Source: an uncultured Lachnospiraceae bacterium | Lineage (GTDB): Bacteria; Bacillota; Clostridia; Lachnospirales; Lachnospiraceae | NCBI GenBank assembly: GCA_946615865.1 | Contig: CAMOIJ010000016.1 | Span: 1 to 52,963, forward strand | Length of the DNA stretch: 52,963 nucleotides | Direction: 5' to 3' | In this document: one piece after another, positions 1-7,833 of the stretch | Numbering within the stretch: the stretch's first letter is position 1 | Layout: every line of letters begins with the position of its first letter | Translations under genes and position numbers: made by a program | Notes under the pieces: generated by a model | What the model was told of the DNA's origin: nothing | The model's input: only the letters and a program-made list of their open reading frames with translations | Databases searched by the model: none

Positions 1-133
1 CGGTGATGCGCAGCATACTCTTAGCGCCGATCACGCCGCCGGGAATACGCACGCGGGAAGCTGTCTCGCCTCTGACTTTGGAGTAACGGAAGGCGTTCTT
101 TTTCAGTTTTTTCAGATTAACATCCATACCCAT
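1..133 (-). CDS. asrC: AsrC-type siroheme sulfite/nitrite reductase subunit, N-terminus only
   Basis: This is the first 44 codons of a gene that runs off the left edge. The visible protein begins MGMDVNLKKLKKNAFRYSKV and continues with RGETASRVRIPGG, which matches the start of anaerobic sulfite reductase subunit C (family knowledge: a siroheme plus 4Fe-4S enzyme reducing sulfite, and in some clostridia plausibly nitrite). The catalytic cysteines lie outside the window. The start at 133 is chosen because AGGAGG ends 9 bases upstream; a second ATG at 127 is too far from it. It follows asrB by 25 bases in the same direction, so it is the last visible gene of the operon. Confidence 0.8.
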   Translation of the reverse strand, partial: MGMDVNLKKLKKNAFRYSKVRGETASRVRIPGGVIGAKSMLRIT

Positions 134-158
134 AGTATTATTCCTCCTTCCCGTATCC

Positions 159-965
159 TCAGTCGATCATATCTTTGCTTACAGTGTAGTTGAAGACAGG
201 GCCGTCGAGGCAGATATACTTCTCACCGACTCTGCAGTGGCCGCATTTGCCAAGTCCGCAGCACATCTTGCGCTCCTGGGATACCCAGATATTCTCCTCC
301 TTAAAGCCTTTCTGGAGAAGACCCATTACAGAGAATCTCATCATCGGCGGAGGGCCTACGACAACAGCCTGCGCGGTCTCAAGGTCGCGGATCGGAACAT
401 CGGGAATATACTTGGTCACCAGACCGATATTTCCGGTATAGCCTTCAGGCGCTCCGTCCACGGTAAGGATCAGGTCGAGTTTCTCATCCCATCTCTTGAG
501 GTCATCTCTGAACAGCATATCGTCGGGGCTTCTGAATCCAACGATAACATGCTTGTCCTTCGGCTCTTTCGTCTCAGCAAGCGCATCGATCACGCCGCGG
601 ACGGGGGAAACGCCTGTACCGCCTGCGATGACGATCACTTCACCGTTCTCGTAAAGGGAAGTGTCAAATCCGTTGCCGTAAGGGCCGCGGAGCAAAAGGC
701 TCTGGCCTTTATATTTCTCAAATACTTCATTTGTGACGCGGCCGACTTTGCGGATCGTCAGATCCACGAAGTTGGGGCCGATGCCGCTGACGGAGATCGG
801 CGCCTCGCCGTACTTCGGAATGGATACTTCGAAGAATTGTCCGGGCTTTACCTCTCCCACATACTCCATGCGGAATGTGTATTCCTTCTGCGTATGTTTA
901 ATCACATCCAGGATCTTGGAAGGCCAGGGCACATAAGGATTGTTCTGCATATTAGTTGCTCCCAT
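159..965 (-). CDS. asrB: AsrB-type FAD/NAD(P)H-binding electron-transfer subunit
   Basis: A 268-residue flavoprotein of the ferredoxin-NADP reductase fold. It has a FAD-binding barrel (about residues 15-100), a nucleotide-binding half with AGGTGVSPVRG near 114-124, and a C-terminal 2Fe-2S site formed by Cys236, Cys241, Cys244 and Cys252. Family knowledge: AsrB (like sulfhydrogenase gamma or dihydroorotate dehydrogenase PyrK) passes electrons from NAD(P)H through FAD to its partners, here AsrA and AsrC. The start at 965 overlaps the end of asrA by 14 bases and has AGGAGG 6 bases upstream, so it is probably translationally coupled. Length and domain order are normal. Confidence 0.88.
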   Translation of the reverse strand: MGATNMQNNPYVPWPSKILDVIKHTQKEYTFRMEYVGEVKPGQFFEVSIPKYGEAPISVSGIGPNFVDLTIRKVGRVTNEVFEKYKGQSLLLRGPYGNGFDTSLYENGEVIVIAGGTGVSPVRGVIDALAETKEPKDKHVIVGFRSPDDMLFRDDLKRWDEKLDLILTVDGAPEGYTGNIGLVTKYIPDVPIRDLETAQAVVVGPPPMMRFSVMGLLQKGFKEENIWVSQERKMCCGLGKCGHCRVGEKYICLDGPVFNYTVSKDMID

Positions 966-1977
966 TCTGCACCTCCTCTACTGCCTTGTTCACCTTGTTG
1001 ATGCACGCGGAGAACGAAATGTACTCGGGACATACCATGTCGCAGCGGCCGCAGCCGACGCACATGTCATAGCCGAATCTCTTTCTGAAATCAAAGATCT
1101 TGTGAAGGACTTTGAAGCGCATTCTCTCGCCCTTGGTCTTTCTGTACTGGCCGCCGCCTGCGACATTGGTGTAACCGTCCACCATGCAGGACGCGCCGAC
1201 TCTTCTTCTCTCGCCGACCTTGCCGTTCTCTGTATAATACACATCCTGCATTGTGTAGCAGGTGCAGGTGGGACATACAAAATTGCAGCGGCCGCAGCCG
1301 ATGCAGCGTGAACTGTACTCATCCCATACAGGGTTCTTATAGATGCTGTTCGGGATCTGTTCCGGGATCGTTACGTGCGTCGCGTTCTCAGTGACATATT
1401 TCGGTTCTACAGCCTCTTCTTTGCCGCCGCAATCCGCGAAGATCTTCGCGCACTCCTCACACTTGACATCACAGTAAATCTCATCGCCGATCACATCGAC
1501 AGAGAACAGATAACCGTCTGTTGTTTTGTTGGTGCCCATATCCACGCAGAAGCAGTCCGCGCCGGACTTCTGACAGCCGATCAGGACATATTTGACTCTG
1601 TCCCGGATCTCTTTGTAGAAAGGATCCTGCTCGATGCCATTATTCAGATAAATCTGATCCAGGCGGCGCACAGCGTGCATGTCGCAGCTCTTCATGAATA
1701 CGATCACTTCCCTCTGATCCCGGTCTGCCGTCTTCACTTCGTTCTCTGTGAAGAAGAAAAGTGTCTCGGACAGCGGTGTCAGGATCTCCTTAAACGCGTA
1801 ATCTGATTTTTTGGAGAGTTCGATCTGCGACAGCTCTGTCACATAGTCGTAGCGGACAACGTCCGTATCAGTAAATCTTCCTTCGCCCACTTTGAGGACC
1901 GGCGCATAGATCAGTCTCTCCTGAGCGAGTGTCTTAAGGGCTCTGTCAAAAGCCTCTTTTGTCAGAATATATCCCAA
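952..1977 (-). CDS. asrA: AsrA-type ferredoxin-like subunit with two 4Fe-4S clusters
   Basis: A 341-residue protein of the 4Fe-4S dicluster / sulfhydrogenase beta family. The N-terminal two thirds carry scattered cysteines (135, 142, 144, 169, 173, 176, 183). The C-terminal part has two ferredoxin motifs, Cys225-228-231-235 and Cys306-309-312-316. Family knowledge: AsrA relays electrons between the AsrB flavoprotein and the AsrC catalytic subunit. The start codon is TTG at 1977, fixed by GGAGG six bases upstream; no ATG lies in a suitable place. It heads the asr half of the operon, 84 bases after the TDT channel gene. Confidence 0.87.
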   Translation of the reverse strand: MGYILTKEAFDRALKTLAQERLIYAPVLKVGEGRFTDTDVVRYDYVTELSQIELSKKSDYAFKEILTPLSETLFFFTENEVKTADRDQREVIVFMKSCDMHAVRRLDQIYLNNGIEQDPFYKEIRDRVKYVLIGCQKSGADCFCVDMGTNKTTDGYLFSVDVIGDEIYCDVKCEECAKIFADCGGKEEAVEPKYVTENATHVTIPEQIPNSIYKNPVWDEYSSRCIGCGRCNFVCPTCTCYTMQDVYYTENGKVGERRRVGASCMVDGYTNVAGGGQYRKTKGERMRFKVLHKIFDFRKRFGYDMCVGCGRCDMVCPEYISFSACINKVNKAVEEVQNGSN

Positions 1978-2016
1978 TTTTTGCCTCCCTTCTGCTGTAA
2001 TGACCAGCCGTATAGA

Positions 2017-2039
2017 GGTACTGCCCGGAAAACAGTACC
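2017..2039 (-). other. Intercistronic hairpin before asrA
   Basis: GGTACTG (2017-2023) and CAGTACC (2033-2039) form a perfect 7-bp stem with a 9-base loop in the gap between the TDT channel gene and asrA. No U-run follows, so it is not a normal terminator. It may be a processing or stability element. Confidence 0.5.
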
Positions 2040-2061
2040 GAGCAGCACCGCTATTTTTTAT

Positions 2062-3006
2062 TCATCCCCTTTTCTGCTTTTTCAGGAACATTCTGAGGAA
2101 CATCAGCATCACATATCCCACCAGCATGCTGGTCACAAAGATCTGCAGACCGGCGAGCTGCGTTACCGCATATCCAAGAGCTTCACTTCCCTTCTCCGTC
2201 AGGTATCCCGCCATCTTCTGGGACGCCACAACGCCGATCGCCATAGGGAATGTGAGGCCCGCAAATCCCGGATAGAAATCAAAAGAGAAGAAATCCGGGA
2301 GTTTATACAGGATAAAAGCAAGCGAAGCCAGCACGCAGATGTACATAAATGTCAGGACGATGCCGTTGTTCTGTCCGTTGACATTGATAAGGCTGACGAC
2401 ACAGAGGCTGCAGGGCGCGAGCAGAACAGCCATTGTGTGATAGGCCGCGTTCTTGATCTCCACATTGAGCAGTCTCCAGATTATAAAGGGAACAATGACC
2501 ACATAAATAATGCAGCCGTAGATCGTGATGAACTTAAGGATCGGACCCGCGTTCATCTTGCCGCCGGTGACACAGGCTACCATCCATCCGTTGTAGGTAA
2601 CAAACCAGCTGGGCATCATGTTCGTGAAATCTTTGGGAATGATCACTTTTCCAAATGCATGCCTGATCGTAAAAACGATAATGTGGATGCAATGGATCGC
2701 GACAGCTATAAACCAGATGATCTTTCCAAAAGGAAGACCGATCTCATAGTAAAAACTTCCGAGCACCATGAGCACCATGCTGAACGCGCCGTACAAACTG
2801 GCGGGGATCGTCATATCGTACTCTTTCATACAGGTTCCTGAAAACATAGCGATCTTCAGGATATAGCAGATAATAAAAATGGTTCCGAGGGCCATGATAA
2901 GATAGCGAAGCCAGACGAAGCCAAGACCGCCGTATACATTTCCCAATGTGAGAAAACTCAGGAATGTGGCAATGCAGGGTACCGGTATTTTTTCTAAGCG
3001 ACTCAT
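2062..3006 (-). CDS. TDT/SLAC1-TehA family anion transporter
   Basis: A 314-residue very hydrophobic protein with about ten membrane segments and short loops. Its length and layout fit the tellurite-resistance/dicarboxylate transporter (TDT) family, which includes TehA, the SLAC1 anion channel and the sulfite exporter Ssu1. It lies between nitrate reductase-type genes and asrABC, so nitrite, nitrate or sulfite movement across the membrane is the likely job; this is inferred from context, since family members differ in substrate. AAGGAG stands 10 bases before the ATG. The gene is separated from the upstream oxidoreductase by 102 bases containing a hairpin. Confidence 0.72.
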   Translation of the reverse strand: MSRLEKIPVPCIATFLSFLTLGNVYGGLGFVWLRYLIMALGTIFIICYILKIAMFSGTCMKEYDMTIPASLYGAFSMVLMVLGSFYYEIGLPFGKIIWFIAVAIHCIHIIVFTIRHAFGKVIIPKDFTNMMPSWFVTYNGWMVACVTGGKMNAGPILKFITIYGCIIYVVIVPFIIWRLLNVEIKNAAYHTMAVLLAPCSLCVVSLINVNGQNNGIVLTFMYICVLASLAFILYKLPDFFSFDFYPGFAGLTFPMAIGVVASQKMAGYLTEKGSEALGYAVTQLAGLQIFVTSMLVGYVMLMFLRMFLKKQKRG

Positions 3007-3039
3007 TGTTTACTTTCTCCTTTTCATATGGAATGATCA

Positions 3040-3092
3040 CAGACCCGGCCGGGGCTGTCTCCCCCTTGGCAGCCCCCGTCGCAGAAGGTCTG
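3040..3092 (-). other. Intercistronic two-stem hairpin
   Basis: Nested inverted repeats fill most of the 102-base gap before the TDT gene: CAGACC (3040-3045) with GGTCTG (3087-3092), and inside them GGGGCTG (3051-3057) with CAGCCCC (3070-3076). There is no U-tract on either side. It may separate the nitrate reductase and TDT-asr halves of the message by processing or partial termination. Confidence 0.5.
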
Positions 3093-3108
3093 GTCTCAGA
3101 AACGGTTC

Positions 3109-4344
3109 TCAATCGTAGTAGAACTCGTAGGTGTTTTCCCGGATGTGGAAGAAATCAGAGTAATCGATATCAAACAGCGGCTTTTTAACTCTGCGCACAT
3201 CTATCTTTCTTGCGATCATCTGCTGTAGAACTCCGCCGTAAGCCAGATCTCCCTGAAGGAGCGCGCCGATGATCATTCCGTCCTTATGGACGATCTTCTT
3301 ATAGACTCCGCCCTTCTCGTAAGTCTCCACTTTGATGGTCTCATCAGTGGGATCGGGATTCACGTTGCCCAGGGACATTGTGCTGATATCGAGGAAGCGC
3401 ATCGTGGATTTACTTGCAAAGAAGTCCGTCATTTTCTCGTTGTATCCGGCCATATTCGCCGCAGCGATCATGCCTTCCTTTACTGCCACAGGCCAGATCG
3501 GGCTTGTGCCGGAGACGTCGCCGGCTCCGTAAATATCAGGATCGCTGGTCTTGCCGGTCTCATCATATACAAGACCGAAACGGCTCAGTTCAAGGCCGCT
3601 GTCCGCCAGGAACTCCACGTTGGAGCGTACGCCCGCTGTGACTACAAAGAAGTCGCAGGGGATCACAGTGCCGTCGCTGAGGATGACTTCCGTGATCTCG
3701 TGTTTGTCATTGATCGTCACTTCATTGACACCGACGCCATAGTGCTGCTCAACTCCGTGCGCCGCAAATGCGTCGATATAGGCCTGTGCCGCTTTCTGAT
3801 CGAGCTGCTTATTGAGAAGCCAGCCGGCGAAGTCGCACAGGACGACCTTGACGCCCAGTTCCAGAAAACCTGTCGCGCAGTCAATGCCGACAAGGCCTGA
3901 TCCGAGGACCACAATATTCTTTTTGGTCTTCGCCACTTCCTTGAGGACCTCGATATCGTCGATGTTGCGGAATCCGATCATGTTCGGAGAACCGAGCATA
4001 TTCTTGATCGGAGGGAAGAAAGTATGGGAGCCGGTCGCGATCAGGAGCTTGTCATAGGAAACTCTCTCGTCTCCGTCCAGGATCACTTCCTTCTTCTCCC
4101 TGTCGAGGCCGGTCGCCTCTCTGCCCTTCATCCAGTCGACTTTATAGAGCGTTTCAAAATCTTTCTCGACGAAACGCAGTCTCTCGATCGTTCTCTTTCC
4201 TGCCAGATACTCGTGAAGAATGCAGCGGGAGTAGATGTCCTTGTCCTTGGAGATCAGGACGATCTGACACTCCTTGTCAAGTCTGCGCAGTTCCCTGATG
4301 GCGTTGACACCCGCCGCGGAGGAACCGATGACAACATACTTCAT
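3109..4344 (-). CDS. NAD(P)H-dependent FAD oxidoreductase, nitrate reductase-associated
   Basis: A 411-residue pyridine nucleotide-disulfide oxidoreductase-like flavoprotein. It has an FAD dinucleotide motif GSSAAGVNAIRELR at residues 7-20, an NAD(P)H motif with VVLGSGLVGIDCA near 145-157, and a second FAD motif, YGAGDVSG, near 272-279. It resembles the FAD part of NirB and rubredoxin/nitrite reductase flavoproteins; in clostridial nitrate reductase operons a similar protein is annotated as the NADH oxidase subunit. It probably supplies electrons from NAD(P)H to the ferredoxin subunit. The ATG lies one base after the stop of the ferredoxin gene, so the two are coupled. Confidence 0.78.
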   Translation of the reverse strand: MKYVVIGSSAAGVNAIRELRRLDKECQIVLISKDKDIYSRCILHEYLAGKRTIERLRFVEKDFETLYKVDWMKGREATGLDREKKEVILDGDERVSYDKLLIATGSHTFFPPIKNMLGSPNMIGFRNIDDIEVLKEVAKTKKNIVVLGSGLVGIDCATGFLELGVKVVLCDFAGWLLNKQLDQKAAQAYIDAFAAHGVEQHYGVGVNEVTINDKHEITEVILSDGTVIPCDFFVVTAGVRSNVEFLADSGLELSRFGLVYDETGKTSDPDIYGAGDVSGTSPIWPVAVKEGMIAAANMAGYNEKMTDFFASKSTMRFLDISTMSLGNVNPDPTDETIKVETYEKGGVYKKIVHKDGMIIGALLQGDLAYGGVLQQMIARKIDVRRVKKPLFDIDYSDFFHIRENTYEFYYD

Positions 4345-4345
4345 A

Positions 4346-4774
4346 TCATTTCACCTCCTCGAGAGTGATGGCATGCATGGGACATTTCTCCACGCACATG
4401 GGGTTGGCGGTCTTTCCGTCTTCGCTTCTGTGGACGCACATATTGCACTTCATGATCTCGCGGAAGTGGATGCTGTCCGGTTTCAGGATACCGAAAGGAC
4501 ATGACATGACGCACATGTAGCAGCTTGCGCACTGCTCTTTATCATAAGTGACATATCCTGTCTCGGGGTCCTTCTTCATCGCGCCGGTCATGCAGGTATA
4601 AACGCATTCCGGATGCTCGCAGTGGCGGCAAAATATAGGAGCGGGCTTAGTCTCACTGTCAATTACGACCCTGTTGCGGGCGTCGCCGCTCTCCGTCTCA
4701 TGGCTGACCACACAGGCAGTCACGCAGGTGAGACATCCGATGCAGCGGCTTCGGTCTATTTTGATTCTATACAT
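4346..4774 (-). CDS. Polyferredoxin electron-transfer subunit, nitrate reductase-associated
   Basis: A 142-residue iron-sulfur protein with four cysteine clusters, enough for four 4Fe-4S centres: an N-terminal CIGCLTCVTAC motif, CRHCEHPECVYTC in the middle, CASCYMCVMSCPFG, then CNMC paired with a C-terminal CVEKCP. This is the HycB/DmsB/NarC-like layout that wires a molybdenum catalytic subunit to an electron donor. It sits directly after the catalytic subunit gene (24-base gap, AAGGAGG before the ATG) and directly before the FAD oxidoreductase. It therefore most likely bridges NAD(P)H-FAD and the molybdenum site in the cytoplasm; no signal peptide is seen. Confidence 0.82.
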   Translation of the reverse strand: MYRIKIDRSRCIGCLTCVTACVVSHETESGDARNRVVIDSETKPAPIFCRHCEHPECVYTCMTGAMKKDPETGYVTYDKEQCASCYMCVMSCPFGILKPDSIHFREIMKCNMCVHRSEDGKTANPMCVEKCPMHAITLEEVK

Positions 4775-4798
4775 AATCTACCTCCTTACCCGTCGACA

Positions 4799-6883
4799 TC
4801 AGATCTTCTCAAAACGACAGATTCCGCCCTTGTAATTGGGCTCCTTGGAATACTTGTCATAGTTGGAAGGTGTCAGCTTATTGCACTCGATGTAGTGGAT
4901 CGGAGCAAAGAGCTGGTTGTAAGGTACATTGTCCGTGATCTTGACAAAGAAGTCCGCGTTCTGTCCGTTGACGGAATATACACGGATCTGATCCATCTCG
5001 CGGATCCCGTTCTCTTCTGCCTGTTTCGTATTCATATACAGATAGGCCTTGCTGAGGGATACGTCTTCCACGAACTTGACTTCCTTGGTGCGGCTCTGAG
5101 TGTGCCACTGTCCGACAGTTCCGCGGCCGGTATTAAACACGATCGGGAATTCTTCATTCGGAACATAAGGATTAGGAAGGGGCTCCTCAAACATGAAGTT
5201 CGCCCTCTGGTTCGGGGTAAAGAACTTGCCGTCCGCATAGAGTCTTCTCTCCTCATCCGCGAACTCCGCTTCTCTTCCCTCAGGATAGGGCCACTGTCTG
5301 CCGTGGGAGCCGGTGAGCTCATCCCATTTCACGCCGCTGAAGTCACAGGGTTTGCCTTTGGAGATCTCACGCAGCATGTCGAAGCACATCCTGGGGGTCT
5401 CCCACTTCTCGATAGCCTTGCCCATTCCGAGTGCTTTCGCTACGCCGAGAATACACTCGTAGTCGGAGATCTCATTCTCGCCGCGGGGCAGTACCTGACG
5501 CAGTGCGGAAAGTCTGCGCTCGAGGTTGATATAAGTACCTTCTTTCTTGATGCCGGGCACTACGGGCAGATATACAGTCGCGTTCTCCGCGCTCTCGATA
5601 TTGTCATAGATATCCTGGACGACAAAGAGATCGAGCTTCTTAGTCGCTTCCGCGAAAGTCTCGTTGTTGGTCCAGCTGTGTCTTGGATTCGTGCAGAGGA
5701 TCCACAGGCCCTTGATCTTCCCTGCGTTGATTCCCTCCACGATCATATTGTAGGGAATCGTGGGCTTCTTCGCGACATGATCAACGTCGATGCCGGTCAG
5801 CTCAGCGATCCTTGCTCTCTCATTTTCATCCGTGAAGTCACCGCCGCCGAACAGGCAGGTGGTATTGCTGAAGAGACGGGAAGCCATGGCGTTGCATTGT
5901 CCGGTAATGGAGTTGCCGCCGGTACCGGGCTTTCCGATATTCCCGGTCATCAGAGCCAGGTTGATAATGGACTGCGCTGTGCGCACTGCCTCATAGCCCT
6001 GGTTGACGCCCATGGTCCACCAGAAAGAGACAGCCTTGCCATTGTGGATGAGGTTTACGAGTTCAGTGATCTGCTCCGCGGAAAGGCCTGTAGCTTCCAC
6101 TCCCTTCTCAAGGGTAAAGTCCTTCACGAATGCCGCGAACTCGTCAAACTTATTGGTGTGCTCTTCAATGAACTTGTGATCGATCCAGTCCTTCTCGATC
6201 AGCATGTTGGCGATCGTATACATCAGCTTGAGATCGCTCCTGGGCTTTAACCCATACCAGTAATCCGCGTTCATCGCGGTCTCGGACTTTCTGGGGTCGA
6301 TGACGATGATCTTATGGCCGGGCACTTTGTTCTGGCGCACGCGTCCCCAGACAATGGGATGCGCGACAACAGGGTTTGCGCCGATGAAGATGATCGTATC
6401 GGATAATTCCAGATCCTTAAGTGTGTAACCGGGAGCGTCGTAACCGTAAGTCTGCTTGTGGCCCACCGCTGCGGTCGCCATGCACAGACGGGTATTTCCG
6501 TCCACGTTCGTCTGCAGGTAGTTTCTCATGACATGACCGAAAATAGCGAACTCCTCAAGAGTAAGCTGACCGGTACTGATTCCGGCAACGCTCTCCGTTC
6601 CATATTTTGCCTGAAGTTCCTTGAGCTTATCTGCAACATGCTGGAAACCTTCCTCCCATGAAACTTCCTTCATGGTTCCGTCTGCCTGCCGGATCTTGGG
6701 CAGCGCATCAGGTTTAACTGTCGTCTGCTGCTTGCTCAGAGACAGTCCCTTTATGCAGCTGAATCCGTCGTTGACAGGATATCCCTTGGTAGGGATCGTC
6801 CTGACGATCCGGCCGTTTTCAACGCAGAAGTCCAGATTACAGTCAATCGCGCAGAAATTGCAGGTTGATTGTATCCTTTTCAT
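4799..6883 (-). CDS. narB: Molybdopterin oxidoreductase, clostridial nitrate reductase-type catalytic subunit
   Basis: A 694-residue cytoplasmic member of the DMSO reductase superfamily. Cys8, Cys11, Cys15 and Cys43 form an N-terminal 4Fe-4S site. NTRLCMATA places Cys134 as the expected Mo ligand, as in NapA/NarB nitrate reductases. FIGANPVVAHPI follows, and a molydopterin dinucleotide-binding domain lies near the C-terminus. No Tat or Sec signal is present. Family knowledge: such enzymes reduce nitrate to nitrite; formate dehydrogenase is a less likely alternative. The start is placed at 6883 because GGAGG precedes it by 5 bases, while an upstream in-frame ATG at 6901 would overlap that site. 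It is the first gene of the operon. Confidence 0.8.
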   Translation of the reverse strand: MKRIQSTCNFCAIDCNLDFCVENGRIVRTIPTKGYPVNDGFSCIKGLSLSKQQTTVKPDALPKIRQADGTMKEVSWEEGFQHVADKLKELQAKYGTESVAGISTGQLTLEEFAIFGHVMRNYLQTNVDGNTRLCMATAAVGHKQTYGYDAPGYTLKDLELSDTIIFIGANPVVAHPIVWGRVRQNKVPGHKIIVIDPRKSETAMNADYWYGLKPRSDLKLMYTIANMLIEKDWIDHKFIEEHTNKFDEFAAFVKDFTLEKGVEATGLSAEQITELVNLIHNGKAVSFWWTMGVNQGYEAVRTAQSIINLALMTGNIGKPGTGGNSITGQCNAMASRLFSNTTCLFGGGDFTDENERARIAELTGIDVDHVAKKPTIPYNMIVEGINAGKIKGLWILCTNPRHSWTNNETFAEATKKLDLFVVQDIYDNIESAENATVYLPVVPGIKKEGTYINLERRLSALRQVLPRGENEISDYECILGVAKALGMGKAIEKWETPRMCFDMLREISKGKPCDFSGVKWDELTGSHGRQWPYPEGREAEFADEERRLYADGKFFTPNQRANFMFEEPLPNPYVPNEEFPIVFNTGRGTVGQWHTQSRTKEVKFVEDVSLSKAYLYMNTKQAEENGIREMDQIRVYSVNGQNADFFVKITDNVPYNQLFAPIHYIECNKLTPSNYDKYSKEPNYKGGICRFEKI

Positions 6884-6961
6884 TCTCTCCTCCATTTCCA
6901 ATTTCCCGTGTTTTGGTTAGTTTACACAATCTATCCAAAAAAAGTCTGGATTATCTTATTC

Positions 6962-6967
6962 ATTATA
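6962..6967 (-). promoter_or_regulatory. Promoter -10 box of the nar-asr operon
   Basis: A perfect TATAAT on the minus strand places transcription start near 6955, about 72 bases before the catalytic subunit gene. There is no good -35 box. The expected -35 zone is instead occupied by the palindrome at 6989-7004, the pattern of a class II activator-dependent promoter. Confidence 0.6.
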
Positions 6968-6988
6968 ACATGTATGCCGGCCTGCATG

Positions 6989-7004
6989 TGTTGCATACGC
7001 AACA
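6989..7004. promoter_or_regulatory. Crp/Fnr-type operator palindrome
   Basis: TGTTGC-ATAC-GCAACA is a perfect 6-4-6 inverted repeat, the geometry of Crp/Fnr family sites. Its centre (6996.5) is 41.5 bases upstream of the start predicted from the minus-strand -10 box. It also overlaps the -35 box of the divergent regulator gene. The arrangement predicts activation of the operon and repression of the regulator's own gene. Confidence 0.6.
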
Positions 7005-7019
7005 TAGTTGTTCTATAAT
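6991..7019 (+). promoter_or_regulatory. Promoter of the Crp/Fnr regulator gene
   Basis: TTGCAT (6991-6996), a 17-base spacer and a perfect TATAAT (7014-7019). The -35 box lies inside the palindrome at 6989-7004, which suggests autorepression. The leader is about 37 bases. Confidence 0.6.
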
Positions 7020-7062
7020 GTTATTGCTTTCACAAAATTTGCATTATCCGATTGGAGTATTT

Positions 7063-7743
7063 ATGAGTGATATGCTGATCCATGCGTTTCAGACGCATCC
7101 CATGTTTAATGGCATTTCTCTGACCAGCTGTCAAACCCTGATGAACTGTCTGGGATGCAGAGAGAAGAGTTATAAGAAAGACCAGATCATCCCGGCATCG
7201 GAAAATTCAGCCAGGCAGATCGGAATCGTTATCTCCGGCTGTGTTCATACCATCAAGGAAGATATATGGGGACGCTGCACTTTTCTTACTTATACCGGGG
7301 ACGACGGGGTCTTCGGGGAAGTGCTTATCGGAGAGAATCTGAGCGAGAGAGGAATTATCTTCAGAGCGGCGGAACCCACTACAGTCCTCTTTATCCCGGC
7401 GGACAGGATCCTTCACCCCTGCAGGAACTCCTGCCCCTTCCATCACGCACTCTCCAGGAATCTGTTTGATATGATCAGCCGCAGAAACGTTGCGCTGACG
7501 GAGAAGATCGAGATCACCTCCAAATCCTCTCTCCGCGAGAAGATTCTGGCGTATCTCTCCCTGGAAGCGCAGAAGGCAGGTTCCATGAAAGTAACAGTCC
7601 CCCTGAGCCGCTCGGAAATGGCGGATTATTTGTGCACAAACCGGAGCGCGCTCTCGCGGGAACTTGCGAATATGAAAAAAGACGGGATCCTGGATTATGA
7701 TCTTCGGACCTTTCATCTTCTTCAGGTTCCGGAGAGCAAATGA
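7063..7743 (+). CDS. Crp/Fnr family transcriptional regulator
   Basis: A 226-residue regulator with an N-terminal cyclic-nucleotide-binding-like barrel (about 15-115), a dimer helix and a C-terminal winged helix-turn-helix around LSRSEMADYLCTNRSALSRE (181-200). Cysteines at 23, 29, 32, 120 and 124 might bind a metal or Fe-S cluster, but the spacing is not the classical Fnr one. The ATG at 7063 is chosen for GGAG five bases upstream; the open frame extends further 5' without a ribosome site. It is divergent from the nitrate reductase operon with a shared palindrome between, so it very probably controls that operon in response to anaerobiosis, nitrate, nitrite or nitric oxide. Confidence 0.85.
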   Translation: MSDMLIHAFQTHPMFNGISLTSCQTLMNCLGCREKSYKKDQIIPASENSARQIGIVISGCVHTIKEDIWGRCTFLTYTGDDGVFGEVLIGENLSERGIIFRAAEPTTVLFIPADRILHPCRNSCPFHHALSRNLFDMISRRNVALTEKIEITSKSSLREKILAYLSLEAQKAGSMKVTVPLSRSEMADYLCTNRSALSRELANMKKDGILDYDLRTFHLLQVPESK

Positions 7744-7781
7744 ATTTGCCTCCTTACCCGGTATATCCGAACAGAAAAACA

Positions 7782-7812
7782 GGGCAGTGCCGCAAGCACT
7801 GCCCTTTAAACA
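7782..7812. terminator. Bidirectional terminator
   Basis: GGGCAGTGC (7782-7790) and GCACTGCCC (7796-7804) form a perfect 9-bp stem with a CGCAA loop, a T-rich tail on the plus side and a TTTTT run on the minus side. It serves the convergent regulator gene and the decayed sugar operon. Confidence 0.85.
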
Positions 7813-7833
7813 TTTCTTTAAGTATTCTTACTT

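Noticed and set aside
4613-6250. 545-residue open frame on the plus strand inside the molybdenum reductase gene
   Set aside because: It lies antisense to a clear catalytic subunit, has no ribosome site, and its translation has no recognisable domain. It is a shadow of biased codon use.
4799-6883. Formate dehydrogenase as the identity of the molybdenum enzyme
   Set aside because: The Mo-ligand region NTRLCMATA and the ferredoxin/FAD/Asr context fit nitrate reductase better. The formate dehydrogenase pattern (V-C-H or V-U-H) is not seen. I keep it as a minor alternative.
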